From JAAGZL01 sp050291725 (GTDB lineage Bacteria; Pseudomonadota; Gammaproteobacteria; Chromatiales; Chromatiaceae): 64,000 bases of DNA. Where the stretch lies: assembly GCA_050291725.1 (NCBI GenBank), contig JBNKKH010000007.1, forward strand, positions 15,756 to 79,755. The letters run 5' to 3'. The notes below the pieces were generated by a model. It did no database searches, was not told the DNA's origin, and saw only the letters and a program-made list of their open reading frames with translations. The first letter of the stretch is position 1. The number at the start of each line of letters is the position of its first letter. A program made the position numbers and the translations under genes. This document shows, piece after piece, positions 45,670 through 54,810 of this stretch.

Positions 45670-47063
45670 CTCTACTACCTCGTTCACTGTTCTGGCGTTT
45701 AATGTTGGTGCTGGTCATTGGGCTGATAATGGCTCAGGTCATCGGCTCGGTAATTCTACTCAGGGATCGCCAAAACCTGGTGCAGTATAATCTCGGTAGA
45801 CATCTGGTGGACCAGGTTACTTCAGTTGTGAGATTAATAGAGGAGAGCAGGCCGGAAGAAAGAGAGAGGATTATCCAGGTCTTCGATTCACCAGAGTTTC
45901 GTGTATTACTAAGCGACACACCCAGGCCGCTGGAAGAGAATGCGGTTTCACCTGCATGGTTAACTAGTAAGTTGCGTCGCAGACTTCCTACTAGTAAAAA
46001 AGTAGTTGTCTCCATTGTTCCTATGAGCGAAAGTCAGGGCTATCACAGAACTGAACGTTATCAACGTCAAATGGAGCGTCCGCAACGTGATAGTAGGCTG
46101 CGCAAAATGCGGATATTGAGACATGCTGGTTTTTTGGCCCAGGTGCAGCTGCAGAGTGGCGAGTGGTTGATCTTTCATCGCCCGGTTCCTTCAGATATTC
46201 AATCTAGACATACAAAGCTGCTGACCTATCTTGTGATACTGGTTATCTCTATTGCGCTGCTATCGTTTATTGCTGTGCGCTATGTCACCCGACCTTTAGC
46301 CCTACTGGCCAAAGCAGCAGATGATTTAGGGCGTGATATTCAAAGTCCACCACTGCAAGAGAAAGGATCGGCAGAGGTGAGACGGGCGGCGCGGGCCTTC
46401 AACACTATGCAGAGCAGACTGCGTCGCTATATAGAGGATAGAGGAGAGGTCCTGGCAGCTGTGTCCCACGATCTGAAAACCCCTATCACCAGACTGCGGC
46501 TACGCTCAGAGATGCTTGAAGATGAGAAGATACAGGAGAAGTTTAATCAAGACCTGGACGAAATGGAGCATATGGTAAGTGCCACTTTAGATTTCATGCG
46601 TGGAACTGAAAGTAGTGAAAAACCAGTACCAGTAGATGTTATGGCTCTGCTGGAAGCGCTACGAGACGATATGAGTGATATGGGGGCAAAGGTGCAGTTG
46701 CAACCGGCTAAACTTAAACCATATCCAGGTCGCCCACTGCTGCTTAAGCGTTGTCTTACCAACCTGATTGAAAATGCAGTGCGCTATGGTGAAGAGGCTA
46801 ATATCAGAGTGGAACAGAGCAAAGAGCTGTTGCAGATTATTATTGCCGACAAAGGACCCGGTATACCTGAAGCTGAACGAGAGCGAATCTTTAAGCCGTT
46901 TGTTAGGGGGGAAGCATCTCGCAGTAAGGATACAGGGGGCAACGGACTTGGTCTGAGCATTGCCCGTAATATTGCCCGCGCCCATGGTGGTGAACTTACC
47001 CTACGTAGTGGCGGAGATGGGGTAGGGTTGGAGGCAGTGGTCAGCTTACCTCTTGCTGATTAG
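45666..47063 (+). CDS. Envelope-stress-type sensor histidine kinase (EnvZ/CpxA-like)
   Basis: A 465-residue membrane kinase with transmembrane helices at about 10-30 and 178-198. The periplasmic domain of about 145 residues between them is Arg-rich (RPEERERIIQVF…RYQRQMERPQRDSRLRKMR). A HAMP domain, HisKA (LAAVSHDLKTPITRLRLRSEML) and an intact ATPase domain (NLIENAVRYG; DKGPGIPEAER; GGNGLGLSIARNIA) follow. It pairs with the overlapping response regulator. Confidence 0.92.
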   Translation: MTLLPRSLFWRLMLVLVIGLIMAQVIGSVILLRDRQNLVQYNLGRHLVDQVTSVVRLIEESRPEERERIIQVFDSPEFRVLLSDTPRPLEENAVSPAWLTSKLRRRLPTSKKVVVSIVPMSESQGYHRTERYQRQMERPQRDSRLRKMRILRHAGFLAQVQLQSGEWLIFHRPVPSDIQSRHTKLLTYLVILVISIALLSFIAVRYVTRPLALLAKAADDLGRDIQSPPLQEKGSAEVRRAARAFNTMQSRLRRYIEDRGEVLAAVSHDLKTPITRLRLRSEMLEDEKIQEKFNQDLDEMEHMVSATLDFMRGTESSEKPVPVDVMALLEALRDDMSDMGAKVQLQPAKLKPYPGRPLLLKRCLTNLIENAVRYGEEANIRVEQSKELLQIIIADKGPGIPEAERERIFKPFVRGEASRSKDTGGNGLGLSIARNIARAHGGELTLRSGGDGVGLEAVVSLPLAD

Positions 47064-47080
47064 TTTTTTCTCTCAGGCAC

Positions 47081-47104
47081 AAAAAAGCAAGCCCGAAGGC
47101 TTGC
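47081..47104 (-). terminator. Terminator of the cold-shock gene
   Basis: On the minus strand: GCAAGCC, UUCG tetraloop, GGCTTGC, then six T. It is 22 bases after the csp stop. Confidence 0.88.
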
Positions 47105-47126
47105 TCTTGTCGAACTTAGCTGAAAA

Positions 47127-47336
47127 TTATACTACAACAATATTTTCAGCTTGAGGACCTTTCTGTCCCTGAGTAATGTTGAACTCAACTGACTGTCCTT
47201 CTGCCAGTGTTTTGAAACCAGATCCTTCGATTGATTTGAAATGGGCAAACAGATCTGGACCAGACTCTTGCTCAATAAAACCGTAACCTTTAGCTTCGTT
47301 GAACCACTTAACGGTTCCTGTTGATTTATCAGACAT
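47127..47336 (-). CDS. Cold-shock protein (CspA family)
   Basis: A 69-residue single cold-shock domain that binds RNA and ssDNA. RNP1 is KGYGFIEQ and RNP2 is LFAHF. The start MSDKSTGTVKWFNEAKGYGFI and the end KGPQAENIVVV are standard. RNP1 has IEQ where many have ITP. The non-coding DNA upstream is long, which fits the structured 5' leader common in csp mRNAs. Confidence 0.96.
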   Translation of the reverse strand: MSDKSTGTVKWFNEAKGYGFIEQESGPDLFAHFKSIEGSGFKTLAEGQSVEFNITQGQKGPQAENIVVV

Positions 47337-47688
47337 AATATTATCCTGTAACTTAAATTAAAGATGCCTTCATGAGGCGGCTAGCGAAAAAATAGACTTA
47401 AATTTAAAACTACAGAACGGCGAACTAAGGAATTGCGGCGAAATGGAGATTGTAAATAGAGACTTTATTTTTTTAGCTGAGTCGAGACTATAGGTATTAA
47501 GGTAGTAAGTCAACGTTTATTTCATGGTTTATAAATATAGTGTATAGCTTTGTGTGTTAGGTTCTGTTTGGCGTAGCGTACATTGGTGTTTAGGTACAGC
47601 ATTATGCGACCTGAGCACGGAGAAGGGGCAGATCTCTGTGCTATTGCTCCAGCCTTAGAAAGAGTGGCCGTTTAAGGGGCAATTCAAC
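47337..47688. other. 352-base intergenic region with probable csp leader
   Basis: The part next to the csp start (minus-strand leader) holds a small hairpin (GCCT/AGGC at about 47366-47378) and AT-rich sequence. A TTGACT with TATAGT 15 bases away is seen near 47488-47514 on the minus strand, too short a spacing to call a promoter firmly. Nothing is assigned in 47520-47688. Confidence 0.4.
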
Positions 47689-48327
47689 CTACCTAACCTT
47701 AAACCGCATGGAGTAGTTGATGGGCAGAGGGCAGCCAACGCCGCTAGGTGGTCTGGAGAAAGGTGCTGCTTTGCGTACGGCTTTGGATGCGGCGCTCTTT
47801 AATAGTTTGTGATTACCACTGACGCGAAGTCCGCTAATGCTACCGTTGCAGTTAACGGTTACACTAACACGGACATTTCCTTGTATGTTGCGCCTTTTTG
47901 CTGACCTTGGGTAATACTTGTTCCTCTCAATCTTTCTGATCAAAGATGATAGATAGGCATGGCGTTTTTTCGGGCTGCCAGAAACTATCTTTTTCTGAGC
48001 CATACGCTGTTTCTTGGGTTTTGGCTTAGGCTTGGGTTTTGGCTTGGGTTTCGGTTTAGGCACCGGTGTTGGTTCCGGTATCGGTTCCGGTATTGGTTTC
48101 TGTTCCTGCACCGGCTCAGGCTCCGGCTCCGGTTCTGGCTCAGGCTCAGGCTCGGGTTCTGGCTCCGGAACAAAATCCAGCCTTATCTGAGTGACAACTG
48201 GCTGTTCTTCCATGATGTTGTCAGCGCTCATAACCGTCTCTTTCAGTAAAAAATAGACGGCTGTTCCATGCAGAAGGATAGAGATTGCTATGGCAATTAT
48301 ACGCCTGCCACCGTTGCTATTGATCAT
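47689..48327 (-). CDS. tonB: TonB energy-transducing protein
   Basis: A 212-residue protein with one N-terminal membrane helix (RRIIAIAISILLHGTAVYFLL). A long Glu-Pro then Lys-Pro repeat region (about 55-105) spans the periplasm. The C-terminal TonB domain follows (KYYPRSAKRRNIQGNVRVSVTVNCNGSISGLRVSGNH…). It transfers proton-motive energy from ExbBD to outer-membrane receptors. The EP/KP switch creates strong charge separation. It overlaps exbD by four bases and probably serves the copper receptor upstream, and perhaps the second receptor at 55 kb. Confidence 0.93.
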   Translation of the reverse strand: MINSNGGRRIIAIAISILLHGTAVYFLLKETVMSADNIMEEQPVVTQIRLDFVPEPEPEPEPEPEPEPEPEPVQEQKPIPEPIPEPTPVPKPKPKPKPKPKPKPKKQRMAQKKIVSGSPKKRHAYLSSLIRKIERNKYYPRSAKRRNIQGNVRVSVTVNCNGSISGLRVSGNHKLLKSAASKAVRKAAPFSRPPSGVGCPLPINYSMRFKVR

Positions 48328-48725
48328 GGACGTTCTGTGAGTATATCCAGGGATTCGGCGCCAGCTTTACGGGCTGCGTCCATTACATGCACGGCCATTC
48401 CAAAGTTGGATTCATGATCGCCACGCAGACGTACAAAGCGCTTATTCGGAGCATGTAGTGCTCCACGTATAGTCACTTCCAGGTCTTCCTTTGCCACAGT
48501 TTCGCCATCAAGGCGCAGTTCTCCTTCCGGAGTCAGCACAATCTCCACATACTCATCGTCCTCAATGGGTTTGGCGCTAGTTGCCTGCGGCAGTTTTATA
48601 TCTATGGCCTGATCTTCAACAAAGTGTGCAGTCAACATAAAGAAGACCAGCAACAGGAAGACTATATCAATTAGCGGCGTTAGGTTGAGAACAATGGTGG
48701 AGCCGCGGCGACGCTCATACGCCAT
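48324..48725 (-). CDS. exbD: Biopolymer transport protein ExbD
   Basis: A 133-residue inner-membrane protein. A single helix near residues 13-35 carries the proton-path Asp (LTPLIDIVFLLLVFFMLTAHF), followed by the periplasmic ExbD/TolR domain. It overlaps exbB by 11 bases and tonB by four. Confidence 0.95.
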   Translation of the reverse strand: MAYERRRGSTIVLNLTPLIDIVFLLLVFFMLTAHFVEDQAIDIKLPQATSAKPIEDDEYVEIVLTPEGELRLDGETVAKEDLEVTIRGALHAPNKRFVRLRGDHESNFGMAVHVMDAARKAGAESLDILTERP

Positions 48726-49377
48726 CTGTTATCTCCTCCCAGTGCTGTGGCTCTTCCGCTCTTTCTGTGGCAACTTTTACGCCATTTCTACGTTCCATCA
48801 TAAGGGAGAGACAGTTGTCCATGGATTGAATGCGTCTACGCACAGCGCTTTCAAGCAGATGCAGCATGATAAGTAGTGGGATGGCTACGGCAAGGCCAAT
48901 CCCTGTAGTGATCATGGCCTCCCAGATACCACCAGCCAGAGCCTGGGCATCAACCTTACCGCCGGCCAGCTCTATAACCATAAAGGCTTTGATCATGCCT
49001 GAAATGGTTCCGAGCAGGCCGAGTAGGGGAGCTGTATTTCCTAGCAGCCCTAGTGTTGCTAGACCGGTTTCCATGCGCTGCATCTCAGCTGAGCGTACTC
49101 TACCTCCAACACCTCGTAGGTCTTTCACCCCTTGGCTGTTTGCTTCCACCACTGCTTGAATAAGTCTGGCTTCCGGTCCTTTTAGCTCTTGCACCATAGA
49201 TTCTGCATCCCTACGATCAAGCAGGCTACTTAGATAGGCAGTTAATCCTTTGGGCAAACGCCGTTGCCGTAGGTACAGAAAGTAGCGATCCAGGGCTATG
49301 GCTATGCCTATAACAGAATAGGCAGCGAGAATCCAAACGACTGGGCCGCCACGGGTAAAGAGTTCTTCTAGATTCAT
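48715..49377 (-). CDS. exbB: Biopolymer transport protein ExbB (MotA/TolQ/ExbB family)
   Basis: A 220-residue proton channel subunit with three helices. The family core is visible: LATLGLLGNTAPLLGLLGTISGMIKAF and IWEAMITTGIGLAVAIPLLIMLHLL. It forms the motor with ExbD. The gene order oprC-exbB-exbD-tonB suggests a dedicated system. Confidence 0.95.
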   Translation of the reverse strand: MNLEELFTRGGPVVWILAAYSVIGIAIALDRYFLYLRQRRLPKGLTAYLSSLLDRRDAESMVQELKGPEARLIQAVVEANSQGVKDLRGVGGRVRSAEMQRMETGLATLGLLGNTAPLLGLLGTISGMIKAFMVIELAGGKVDAQALAGGIWEAMITTGIGLAVAIPLLIMLHLLESAVRRRIQSMDNCLSLMMERRNGVKVATERAEEPQHWEEITDGV

Positions 49378-49395
49378 GGATTGTTCTCTCTCTCA

Positions 49396-49432
49396 GTAAA
49401 AATCCCCGAGGCGTAAGAGGAGCCCGGGGATT
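49396..49432 (-). terminator. Terminator or attenuator after oprC
   Basis: On the minus strand AATCCCCGGGC pairs with GCCTCGGGGATT (one bulge), followed by TTTTT. It lies between oprC and exbB, so the downstream genes may be expressed at a lower level. Confidence 0.75.
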
Positions 49433-49455
49433 ATCGTAATTATTGTTTTATCTAA

Positions 49456-51552
49456 TTAAAAATCTGCATTGAAACGAATCCATACTGAACGCCCAGGCTC
49501 ATTGACCTGTACAGCATCAGGATTGAAGGGGTCAGCATTCGCGCGATTCACATGATATGCATAAGTTTTGTCAAACAGGTTATCTATGCCAACTTTAACC
49601 GTGGTGTTTTCAGTAACCTCGTACCCTCCGTAGAGATTAAGAATGGCCCAGCCACCTGTCTTACCAGCATCTAAACCGCTATCGGTAGTAGAGTCATCTT
49701 CCACTCTGTTCTGATTGGATTGAGCAACGATCTTACCGCCTGCGTACCAATTTGAACTGGAATATTCCAGATTAATTGTTCCTTCCAGAGGAGGGGTCTG
49801 GGCGATAGGGCGGTTATCAGAAGTGTTTTCTGAGTGCACGTATGCCAGCGTTGCACGGCTTGCCCAGTTGCTGCTCCAACGGATTCCAGCATCTGCTTCA
49901 AATCCATACAGAGTTGCATCCACATTACGATAGATGGTTGCGCCGTCACTCAGGAGGATACCGTCCTGTCCGCGGGCGCGGTCTCTTAGGATAAAATCAT
50001 CCACCTTGTTATAGAAAACAGATGCCGATAGATCCCAGCCACTCTTGTTGGTGTTTACGCCAAACTCGATCTGGTGATGTTTTTCTGGATCAAGATTGGG
50101 GTTACCAACCCAGCGGTTTACCGCCATGGCGTGATCACCTGCCAGATAACGCTCAGTGGCATCTGCGGTACGCACGCTGCGGCTCAAGGTGGTGAATAGC
50201 GCTGTCTCATCGCTAAGACGATGCTCGAAGGTGAAAAAACCACCTATATTGTGTTCATCTTCGTTTTCAGCAGTATCACCATAGTAGGCGGTGAACAGCG
50301 CATTGGGAGTACGTGATCCAACTACCCCACCAACACTGGCTGCAACATCTTCATCCCGAATGGAGGTGCTTACATGGTCATATCTTAGACCAGCTTTAAT
50401 GCTGTTACTGTCACTTATGGAACGATTGAACTCAGCGAATATTCCACTTATTGCGGTGTCCACATCAGGCCACATAACTGCCTGTAATATTGTAGGATCA
50501 TTGCCAGCAGCAGGTCCACGATAACGCCTTGCATCACGGCTGTTGGTTTGATGATCCAGTCCAATAGTCCACTCGGTACCGCCAGCGGTAACTAGGTCAC
50601 CAGAGATGGTTCCACCGTAGGTGTCAGAAGTGGTTAGAGTAGCCATCTTCATAGACGAAGTTAAAGTGCGTAGTGAGTAGTTGTCCATGAGATGCTCAAT
50701 CTCTGAGCTATAAAGCTCGGCTCGCATAGCGGAGAAAGGGCCTACAGCTGCATCACGTTTGAACTTGAATCTAACTGTATCGTTATCGCTGTATGGAGCG
50801 TCCATTTTTGCCCCGGCAAATAGAACATCATCATCCCGTGTTGCTTCAAAAGAGAGCTCTATCTTGGTGGCATCATCAGGAGTTATACCAACTATGGCCA
50901 TGGCATTTTTGCTTTCGAATGCTGTATTGACTCTGTCGCCATCTCCATCCTCGTAGCTGTTGGCATCTGCATAGCTGCCCAAAAGCCGGAGAAATGCGCT
51001 TTCGTTGCCAGTGGCGATGTCGATGGATGCCTCTTTAGTATCGGCATTGCCCTGGTATCCGGCAGAGAAAGATCCACGCAGCTTTTCATCTGGTAGAAAG
51101 CGCTGAGTATCGCGTTCAAACAGAACTGTGCCGCCGGGTCCACCTGGGCCGTGGGTTACAGTTTGAGAACCCTTTATGATGGTCACCTGATCGTAAGATT
51201 CGGTCTTGGCATAGGAAGTTGCAGGGTCCATGCGGTTGGGGCATCCGCCATACATGTATGATCCATCAAGTAGAATATTGAGCCTATTGTGACTCTGTCC
51301 GCGAATTATGGGGTCTATGCCATGTCCCCCCATACGATTTCCCGATATGCCAGGTATGTTGCGTAGTAGTTCACCGCCGTCCGACGCCATTCCCGGTTGG
51401 ATCTCTCTAGGAGGCCAAACCACCTCAGATGGATTGGTTAATTTGGCATCTTCAACCAGAATAACTGGCTCAGAGGCAGAAGCAGTTGAAGAAACAATAG
51501 CCATGTAAATTGCAGTCGCAAGCGCAGATTTTTGAATTTTTATGCGGTTCAT
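49456..51552 (-). CDS. oprC: TonB-dependent copper receptor (OprC/NosA family)
   Basis: A 698-residue outer-membrane receptor from the ATG at 51552, which follows GGGGA; a GTG at 51573 would precede a worse signal peptide. The plug has NRMGGHGIDPIIRGQSHNRLNILLDGSYMYGGCPNRMDPATSYA, the OprC hallmark. The CxxxM (Cys104/Met108) and HxM (His287/Met289 in EHLMDNYSLR) residues that bind copper in Pseudomonas OprC are both present. The barrel ends in the C-terminal Phe (SVWIRFNADF). It imports copper using the TonB-ExbBD genes just downstream. Confidence 0.93.
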   Translation of the reverse strand: MNRIKIQKSALATAIYMAIVSSTASASEPVILVEDAKLTNPSEVVWPPREIQPGMASDGGELLRNIPGISGNRMGGHGIDPIIRGQSHNRLNILLDGSYMYGGCPNRMDPATSYAKTESYDQVTIIKGSQTVTHGPGGPGGTVLFERDTQRFLPDEKLRGSFSAGYQGNADTKEASIDIATGNESAFLRLLGSYADANSYEDGDGDRVNTAFESKNAMAIVGITPDDATKIELSFEATRDDDVLFAGAKMDAPYSDNDTVRFKFKRDAAVGPFSAMRAELYSSEIEHLMDNYSLRTLTSSMKMATLTTSDTYGGTISGDLVTAGGTEWTIGLDHQTNSRDARRYRGPAAGNDPTILQAVMWPDVDTAISGIFAEFNRSISDSNSIKAGLRYDHVSTSIRDEDVAASVGGVVGSRTPNALFTAYYGDTAENEDEHNIGGFFTFEHRLSDETALFTTLSRSVRTADATERYLAGDHAMAVNRWVGNPNLDPEKHHQIEFGVNTNKSGWDLSASVFYNKVDDFILRDRARGQDGILLSDGATIYRNVDATLYGFEADAGIRWSSNWASRATLAYVHSENTSDNRPIAQTPPLEGTINLEYSSSNWYAGGKIVAQSNQNRVEDDSTTDSGLDAGKTGGWAILNLYGGYEVTENTTVKVGIDNLFDKTYAYHVNRANADPFNPDAVQVNEPGRSVWIRFNADF

Positions 51553-51670
51553 TGTGAGATATCCCCTAATCACATCGGTTTAGCGATGGCGAAATCATAC
51601 AGCAATAATCTGTCGTATCAATAAAAAATACCAATAAAAACAAAAGGATGAGTTATATCACGCAGTGGGG

Positions 51671-51686
51671 TGTGGCATTTGGCGCA
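51671..51686. promoter_or_regulatory. Candidate operator upstream of oprC
   Basis: TGTGGCATTTGGCGCA, an imperfect palindrome 118 bases before the oprC ATG. It matches a site before the second TonB receptor (54890-54905) at 14 of 16 positions. The regulator is unknown. Confidence 0.45.
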
Positions 51687-51801
51687 TTCATTGTTATTTT
51701 ATGCTGGTTTTTTAGGTTTCTGTTCAGGAAGCATTCAGTCACGTGGGGCTAATCTTCTTTACAAGATTAAAGCAATAGTGATTTTGTATAGGAGAAATGA
51801 G

Positions 51802-52404
51802 ATGAAAAAGACAGGTCTGATAGCAGCAGTTGGATTTGGATTGCTAATGGTTTCACAGGTTTCCCTGGCGGGTAAATATTATGATACCGCTCGGGTACTT
51901 AAGGTTAAGCCTATATATGAGAGGGTTCAGGTAAACCACCCAAGACAACAGTGCTGGAATGAGCCGGTATACCGCAGTAGTAACCGAAACTCTGCAGTAC
52001 CAATGATTACCGGTGCTATCCTGGGCGGAGCCATTGGCAACCAGTTCGGTAAGGGTAGTGGTCGCAAGGCTTTGACGGTTGCGGGTATGTTGCTAGGTGG
52101 AGCCATAGGTGATGATATGGGCCGCGCTAACAGTTATGATCGTTCATATCGTACTAGCGAGCGTCGCTGCAGCGTCGTGGATAACTATACAACTAGGCAG
52201 GAAGTTGTTGGATATCGTGTAAAATACAGCTATAAAGGCAAGAACCATTGGACTCGCACTCAGGAACATCCTGGTAGATATATAAATGTTAAGGTAAAGG
52301 TTCGGCCTGATCAGTATCGCAGCAATGATGTCTATTTCGGCAACAATGATAGAGTCAATAGTTACAGTCGTAGTAGCCGCTATACAGGTCTGGATATGTT
52401 CTGA
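51802..52404 (+). CDS. Glycine-zipper (17-kDa antigen-like/SlyB-like) envelope protein
   Basis: A 200-residue exported protein from the ATG at 51802, which has an AGGAG seven bases upstream; the longer frame from 51670 is rejected. After a signal peptide (…MVSQVSLA) there is a glycine-zipper double helix (ITGAILGGAIGNQFGKGSGRKALTVAGMLLGGAIGDDMG). A Tyr/Arg/Ser-rich C-terminal part with two Cys (RRCSVVDNYTTRQEVVGYRVKYSYKG) follows. No lipobox Cys is evident. It probably spans or coats the outer membrane. Confidence 0.75.
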   Translation: MKKTGLIAAVGFGLLMVSQVSLAGKYYDTARVLKVKPIYERVQVNHPRQQCWNEPVYRSSNRNSAVPMITGAILGGAIGNQFGKGSGRKALTVAGMLLGGAIGDDMGRANSYDRSYRTSERRCSVVDNYTTRQEVVGYRVKYSYKGKNHWTRTQEHPGRYINVKVKVRPDQYRSNDVYFGNNDRVNSYSRSSRYTGLDMF

Positions 52405-52443
52405 GTAGATTAGAAGCCTGATAACTAAGAGATAGGATTGATA

Positions 52444-52755
52444 ATGTTTAAAAGATTGTTTGCAGTAAAAGCAAAATCATCAATCATCATGCTACTGTGC
52501 GGTGTTCTGGCGAGTTTGCCAGCCACCGCACAGCGGTTTTCAGCCGACGGAATGATGCAGTTTGGTGAGAAGGAAATCTATCTCGCTCAGGCTAGAGCTG
52601 AGTCTCTGAATAGTGCAGTTGCTAGAATTCGCAAACAGACCGGTGGTCGGGTTCTGTCAGCGGAGACCAAAAATGAAGCTGGGGTTCAGGTTCATTACAT
52701 CAGGGTTCTCACCAGAGACGGTAAGGTAAAACGTTTTAGAGTTGTGGCACAATAA
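52444..52755 (+). CDS. Small exported PepSY-domain protein
   Basis: A 103-residue protein with a signal peptide (…CGVLASLPATA). One PepSY-type domain follows (ARAESLNSAVARIRKQTGGRVLSAETKNEAGVQVHYIRVLTRDGKVKRFRV). The ATG at 52444 is preceded by AGGA. PepSY proteins often sit next to two-component systems and may inhibit proteases or tune a sensor. It precedes the PhoP-like gene by 16 bases, so it is probably in one operon. Confidence 0.82.
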   Translation: MFKRLFAVKAKSSIIMLLCGVLASLPATAQRFSADGMMQFGEKEIYLAQARAESLNSAVARIRKQTGGRVLSAETKNEAGVQVHYIRVLTRDGKVKRFRVVAQ

Positions 52756-52771
52756 GAAGAGTTCATAAACC

Positions 52772-53455
52772 ATGCGAATACTGGTAATAGAAGACGAACA
52801 AGCCCTACGCGACCAGTTACATGAACAGCTAACCTCCCGCGGCTATTCGGTAAACACGGCAGAAGATGGAGAAGAGGGTCTATTCTATGGACGCGAATAT
52901 CCCCAGGATTTGGCTGTGGTGGATATTGGTCTACCCAAACTGAGTGGTATAGATGTAATAAAGAAACTACGTGCTGAAGGGTTCACTTATCCCATTATTA
53001 TTCTAACCGCCAGGGGCAACTGGCAGGATAAGGTAGAAGGCCTGGAGGCTGGGGCCGATGACTATCTGGTTAAACCGTTCCACATAGAAGAGTTGCTGGC
53101 TCGCCTCAATGCACTATTACGTCGCTCTGCAGGACTTGCTTCGCCTGAACTGGAGTGTGGTCCCATAAAGCTGGACACAGTGAGCCAGGCAGTTCAGATC
53201 AATCAAAAGCCGATCTCACTTACCGCCTATGAGTACCGAATTCTGGAATATATGATGCTGAATACTGGCAAGGTGATATCTAAAACCGAACTCACCGAGC
53301 ATATCTATGAGCAGGATTTCGATCGGGATAGTAATGTGCTCGAGGTGCTGGTTGGTAGGTTGCGGCGCAAGCTGGACCCGGAAAACAGCATCAAGCCGAT
53401 TGAGACCCTGCGCGGGCGTGGCTATAGATTTTCGCTCGAAAGGGATGCTAGTTGA
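52772..53455 (+). CDS. phoP: PhoP-like response regulator
   Basis: A 227-residue OmpR-family regulator. MRILVIEDEQALRDQLHEQL, VVDIGLPKLSG and especially ILTARGNWQDKVEGLEAGADDYLVKPFHIEELLARLNALLRR match PhoP of enterics. The winged helix follows (LTAYEYRILEYMMLNTGKVISKTELTEHIYEQDFDRDSNVLEVLVGRLRRKL). It controls responses to low Mg2+ or cationic peptides in relatives. It overlaps the kinase gene by four bases. Confidence 0.85.
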   Translation: MRILVIEDEQALRDQLHEQLTSRGYSVNTAEDGEEGLFYGREYPQDLAVVDIGLPKLSGIDVIKKLRAEGFTYPIIILTARGNWQDKVEGLEAGADDYLVKPFHIEELLARLNALLRRSAGLASPELECGPIKLDTVSQAVQINQKPISLTAYEYRILEYMMLNTGKVISKTELTEHIYEQDFDRDSNVLEVLVGRLRRKLDPENSIKPIETLRGRGYRFSLERDAS

Positions 53456-54810
53456 GGGGTAGTTCCCTACAGACACGACTGGTAACTGCTGGGACTTTAG
53501 TCTTGGCGGCATTTCTTGGGCTAACCGGATTTGCTCTGGATAAAGCATTTCGTGAAAGCATAGAAACCGCCACCATAGACAAGCTTAAGGGGCAGATCTA
53601 CGGCTTGCTGGGGGCGGCCGATGTTGATAGGAGAGGTAGGTTGCGCCTGCCGCAGTCTCTTTCCGATCCTAGGCTCTCCAAACCAGACTCTGGCCTCTAT
53701 GCCCAGGTTGAAGGTGAGAATGGCAAATACCAGTGGCAATCTCCATCTATGATTGGGCGAGATCCGGTTGAGATTATGCCAACGCCAGCTGGTGAATTTA
53801 GGTTTCAAAGAACAGGTCCCCCGGACGATATGTTCGCTCTTAGTTTCCGGGTGCTGTGGGAGGATAACTCCGGAAAAGAGCAGGCCTACACCCTTATGGT
53901 CTCTCAGACTACCGATGATCTTACTTCTCAGATCGAAAGTTTTCGCTTCACCATGCTGTTATGGATGGGTGGGGCCGCGCTGGTCCTGCTGCTGGTGCAG
54001 GCATTGGTACTACGCTGGGGTCTTACTCCCCTGCGTCAGGTTGCGGGTGATCTCAAGCGGATCGAAGCAGGGGAGGCAGACGGTCTGGAGGGAGAATACC
54101 CCAAAGAGCTTTTGGGATTGACTCAAAACATCAACTCGTTGATTAGCCACGGTCAGGCCAGCCAGGAGCGCTATCGTAACAGTCTGGGGGACTTGGCCCA
54201 TAGTTTGAAAACTCCGCTGGCGGTGATGCAGGGGGCTCTGGAGAGCGAGGCTGAAGGAAGTCTGCGGGAGGCAGTGGCGGAACAGTTACCTCGCATGGAT
54301 GAGATAGTGCGCTATCAACTGCAACGCGCCAGTGCTTCTGGTCGCTCCGATGTGACCCGCTCTCAGCCGGTAGCCCCTATTGTCACCAAGATAGTTAACA
54401 CACTCCACAAAGTATATAGAGATAAAGGCGTTGCCTGTGATCAGGAACTGGATGACAAGGCGGTATTCTATGGAGACCAGGGTGATCTAATGGAGTTCTT
54501 GGGTAACCTACTGGAGAACGCCTTTAAATATTGCGCTACAGCTGTGGCTGTTACGGTGACCTGCCCTGAGTATGAAGAAGGAGCGCGTCTGCCGCTTGAG
54601 ATTACTATTGCAGATGATGGAGCAGGTATTCCAGAGTCGGAATGGAAGCGAGTGCTGGGACGAGGCGAGAGACAGGATCAAAAACAGCAGGGGCAGGGGA
54701 TAGGGTTGTCTGTAGCCGATGATATTATTCAACTCTACGGAGGAGAGTTAAAGATTGGTCTGAGTGAACTAGGTGGTGCTGAGATAAAGGTTATTTTCGC
54801 TAATCAATAG
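53452..54810 (+). CDS. phoQ: PhoQ-like sensor histidine kinase
   Basis: A 452-residue membrane kinase starting at a TTG (53452) eight bases after GAAAGGG. It has helices at about 10-25 and 165-185 with a periplasmic sensor between. The His box LAHSLKTPLAVMQGAL, KVYRDKGVACDQEL, FLGNLLENAFKYCA and GQGIGLSVADDI line up with PhoQ. The periplasmic domain holds an acidic-rich patch but is not obviously the enteric type. The TTG start may lower its level relative to PhoP. Confidence 0.82.
   Translation: MRGSSLQTRLVTAGTLVLAAFLGLTGFALDKAFRESIETATIDKLKGQIYGLLGAADVDRRGRLRLPQSLSDPRLSKPDSGLYAQVEGENGKYQWQSPSMIGRDPVEIMPTPAGEFRFQRTGPPDDMFALSFRVLWEDNSGKEQAYTLMVSQTTDDLTSQIESFRFTMLLWMGGAALVLLLVQALVLRWGLTPLRQVAGDLKRIEAGEADGLEGEYPKELLGLTQNINSLISHGQASQERYRNSLGDLAHSLKTPLAVMQGALESEAEGSLREAVAEQLPRMDEIVRYQLQRASASGRSDVTRSQPVAPIVTKIVNTLHKVYRDKGVACDQELDDKAVFYGDQGDLMEFLGNLLENAFKYCATAVAVTVTCPEYEEGARLPLEITIADDGAGIPESEWKRVLGRGERQDQKQQGQGIGLSVADDIIQLYGGELKIGLSELGGAEIKVIFANQ

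Noticed and set aside
48010..48180. Microsatellite in tonB as a phase-variable tract
   Set aside because: The Glu-Pro and Lys-Pro codons vary at third positions, so the DNA is not a clean repeat; Pro-rich spacers are normal in TonB.
47959..48249. Plus-strand open frame across the tonB Pro-repeat region
   Set aside because: It is the antisense of EP/KP codon repeats, giving Leu/Arg/Phe low-complexity sequence; tonB on the other strand is well supported.
51670..51801. N-terminal extension of the glycine-zipper protein
   Set aside because: The ATG at 51802 has AGGAG and starts the signal peptide; the upstream part overlaps the probable regulatory region.
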